NCBI GenBank assembly: GCA_030632225.1
Contig: DAOVVF010000031.1
Coordinates: forward strand, 1 to 6,243
Length of the DNA: 6,243 bases
Origin: Candidatus Parcubacteria bacterium
GTDB lineage: Bacteria > Patescibacteriota > Patescibacteriia > UBA1558 > GWA2-36-10
Direction of reading: 5' to 3'
Below, piece after piece: positions 5,464-6,243 of the stretch. The position numbers and the translations under genes were made by a program. Each line of letters begins with the position of its first letter. The stretch's first letter is position 1. Under the pieces are notes generated by a model. That model was not told where the DNA came from, made no database searches, and saw only the letters and a program-made list of their open reading frames with translations.

Positions 5464-5488
5464 CAAATCCCCTCTTTTCATATAAAAT
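5460..5488 (+). promoter_or_regulatory. Promoter of the 16S rRNA gene
   Basis: TTGACA (5460-5465) overlaps the TGA stop of trmD (5461-5463); a 17-base spacer and TAAAAT (5483-5488) follow. The start would be near 5495, giving a 16S leader of about 240 bases. No terminator lies between trmD and this promoter, so trmD transcripts may also run into the rRNA gene. Confidence 0.8.
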
Positions 5489-5556
5489 ACCGAAGCATAG
5501 AATAATTAACGTATTCAAAAGCAAACATAGCAAATTAAAAAAGTAGAGTTGCATCT

Positions 5557-5608
5557 TCAAGGAAAGACAGAAGTACCTAAAATATTGGGTATTCCTGTTT
5601 TTTCTTGA
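5557..5608 (+). ncRNA. Long leader hairpin of the rRNA transcript
   Basis: Bases 5557-5570 pair with 5595-5608 over 14 base pairs, including two G-U pairs. After one A-C mismatch, AGTACC (5572-5577) pairs with GGTATT (5588-5593), closing a ten-base loop. The T-run lies in the 3' arm and no T-run follows, so it is unlikely to be a terminator. It could be an RNase III-type site or part of leader antitermination. The pairing is seen; the function is inferred. Confidence 0.5.
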
Positions 5609-5620
5609 TATTAAGAAAGG

Positions 5621-5654
5621 TTATTTGACAATCTAAGAATTTAACAATTTAAAA
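5621..5654 (+). promoter_or_regulatory. BoxA-like antitermination region of the rRNA leader
   Basis: TTATTTGACAATCTAAG and, a few bases on, AATTTAACAATTTA resemble the boxA of rRNA leaders (E. coli TGCTCTTTAACA followed by ATTTA), which recruits NusB and S10. The TTGACA at 5625-5630 has no good -10 at 17 bases (TTTAAA, 5648-5653), so a second promoter is less likely than boxA. Confidence 0.5.
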
Positions 5655-5688
5655 GTGAAAAGCTTTTAGTCGAATTTTTAATTTTTTT

Positions 5689-5729
5689 GTGTTTTTTAAA
5701 ACACTTACAATATTTGAGTCTAACTCAAA
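5689..5729 (+). other. Two small hairpins just before the 16S 5' end
   Basis: GTGTTTT (5689-5695) is complementary to AAAACAC (5698-5704), and TTTGAGT (5713-5719) pairs perfectly with ACTCAAA (5723-5729) across CTA. They sit in the precursor region removed during maturation. The partner strand of a long 16S processing stem would lie beyond the window, so these may be local alternatives to that stem. Confidence 0.45.
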
Positions 5730-5732
5730 CTT

Positions 5733-6243
<511 letters not shown>

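Noticed and set aside
5625..5653. Second rRNA promoter at the TTGACA in the leader
   Set aside because: The -10 at the correct distance is only TTTAAA and the surrounding bases fit boxA better; not excluded.

Overview
The window comes from an AT-rich bacterium and most resembles a Candidate Phyla Radiation (Patescibacteria) genome. Three things point there: a shortened SMC with no recognisable hinge, a KhpA of the type I associate with that group, and a 16S rRNA whose divergences from the common bacterial sequence (U at E. coli position 353, A at 526) fit that group. The placement is inference; no tree was built. TGA ends trmD and the small gene at 2585 where the proteins are expected to end, so the standard bacterial code is in use.

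Layout: bases 1-2495 hold smc (+), cut off at its 5' end by the window edge. A strong promoter starts right after its stop and drives a 95-residue protein of unknown function (2585-2872, +), which has a higher G+C content and the only perfect Shine-Dalgarno sequence in the window. A bidirectional terminator (2878-2914) separates it from a convergent NDP-sugar dehydrogenase gene (2918-3757, -) that lacks the usual C-terminal domain. A 140-base divergent region with a palindrome and a longer inverted repeat leads to rpsP (3898-4341, +), khpA (4408-4719, +) and a very strong terminator (4732-4767). Then come trmD (4795-5463, +), a leader of about 270 bases rich in hairpins, and the first ~510 bases of a 16S rRNA gene (5733 to the window end, +).

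How it fits together: smc, rpsP, khpA and trmD are neighbours in the widespread rnc-smc-ftsY-ffh-rpsP-khpA-rimM-trmD-rplS cluster. Here that cluster looks eroded: ftsY, ffh and rimM are absent from their usual places, an antisense sugar dehydrogenase and an orphan gene sit in the middle, and a 16S gene stands where rplS often lies. The old operon also appears split into separately transcribed units. Four promoters with a perfect TTGACA and exactly 17 bases to the -10 lie before the orphan gene, rpsP, khpA and the 16S gene. Three of them are embedded in, or abut, the end of the preceding gene. Apart from the sugar dehydrogenase and the orphan, the products serve chromosome organisation (SMC) and translation (S16, KhpA, TrmD, 16S rRNA).

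No transposon, CRISPR array, tRNA or prophage gene is visible. The most unusual items are the hinge-less SMC, the compositionally odd orphan gene, the uniform compact promoters, the TrmD with changed cofactor-site residues, and the compensated base changes in the 16S 530 pseudoknot.
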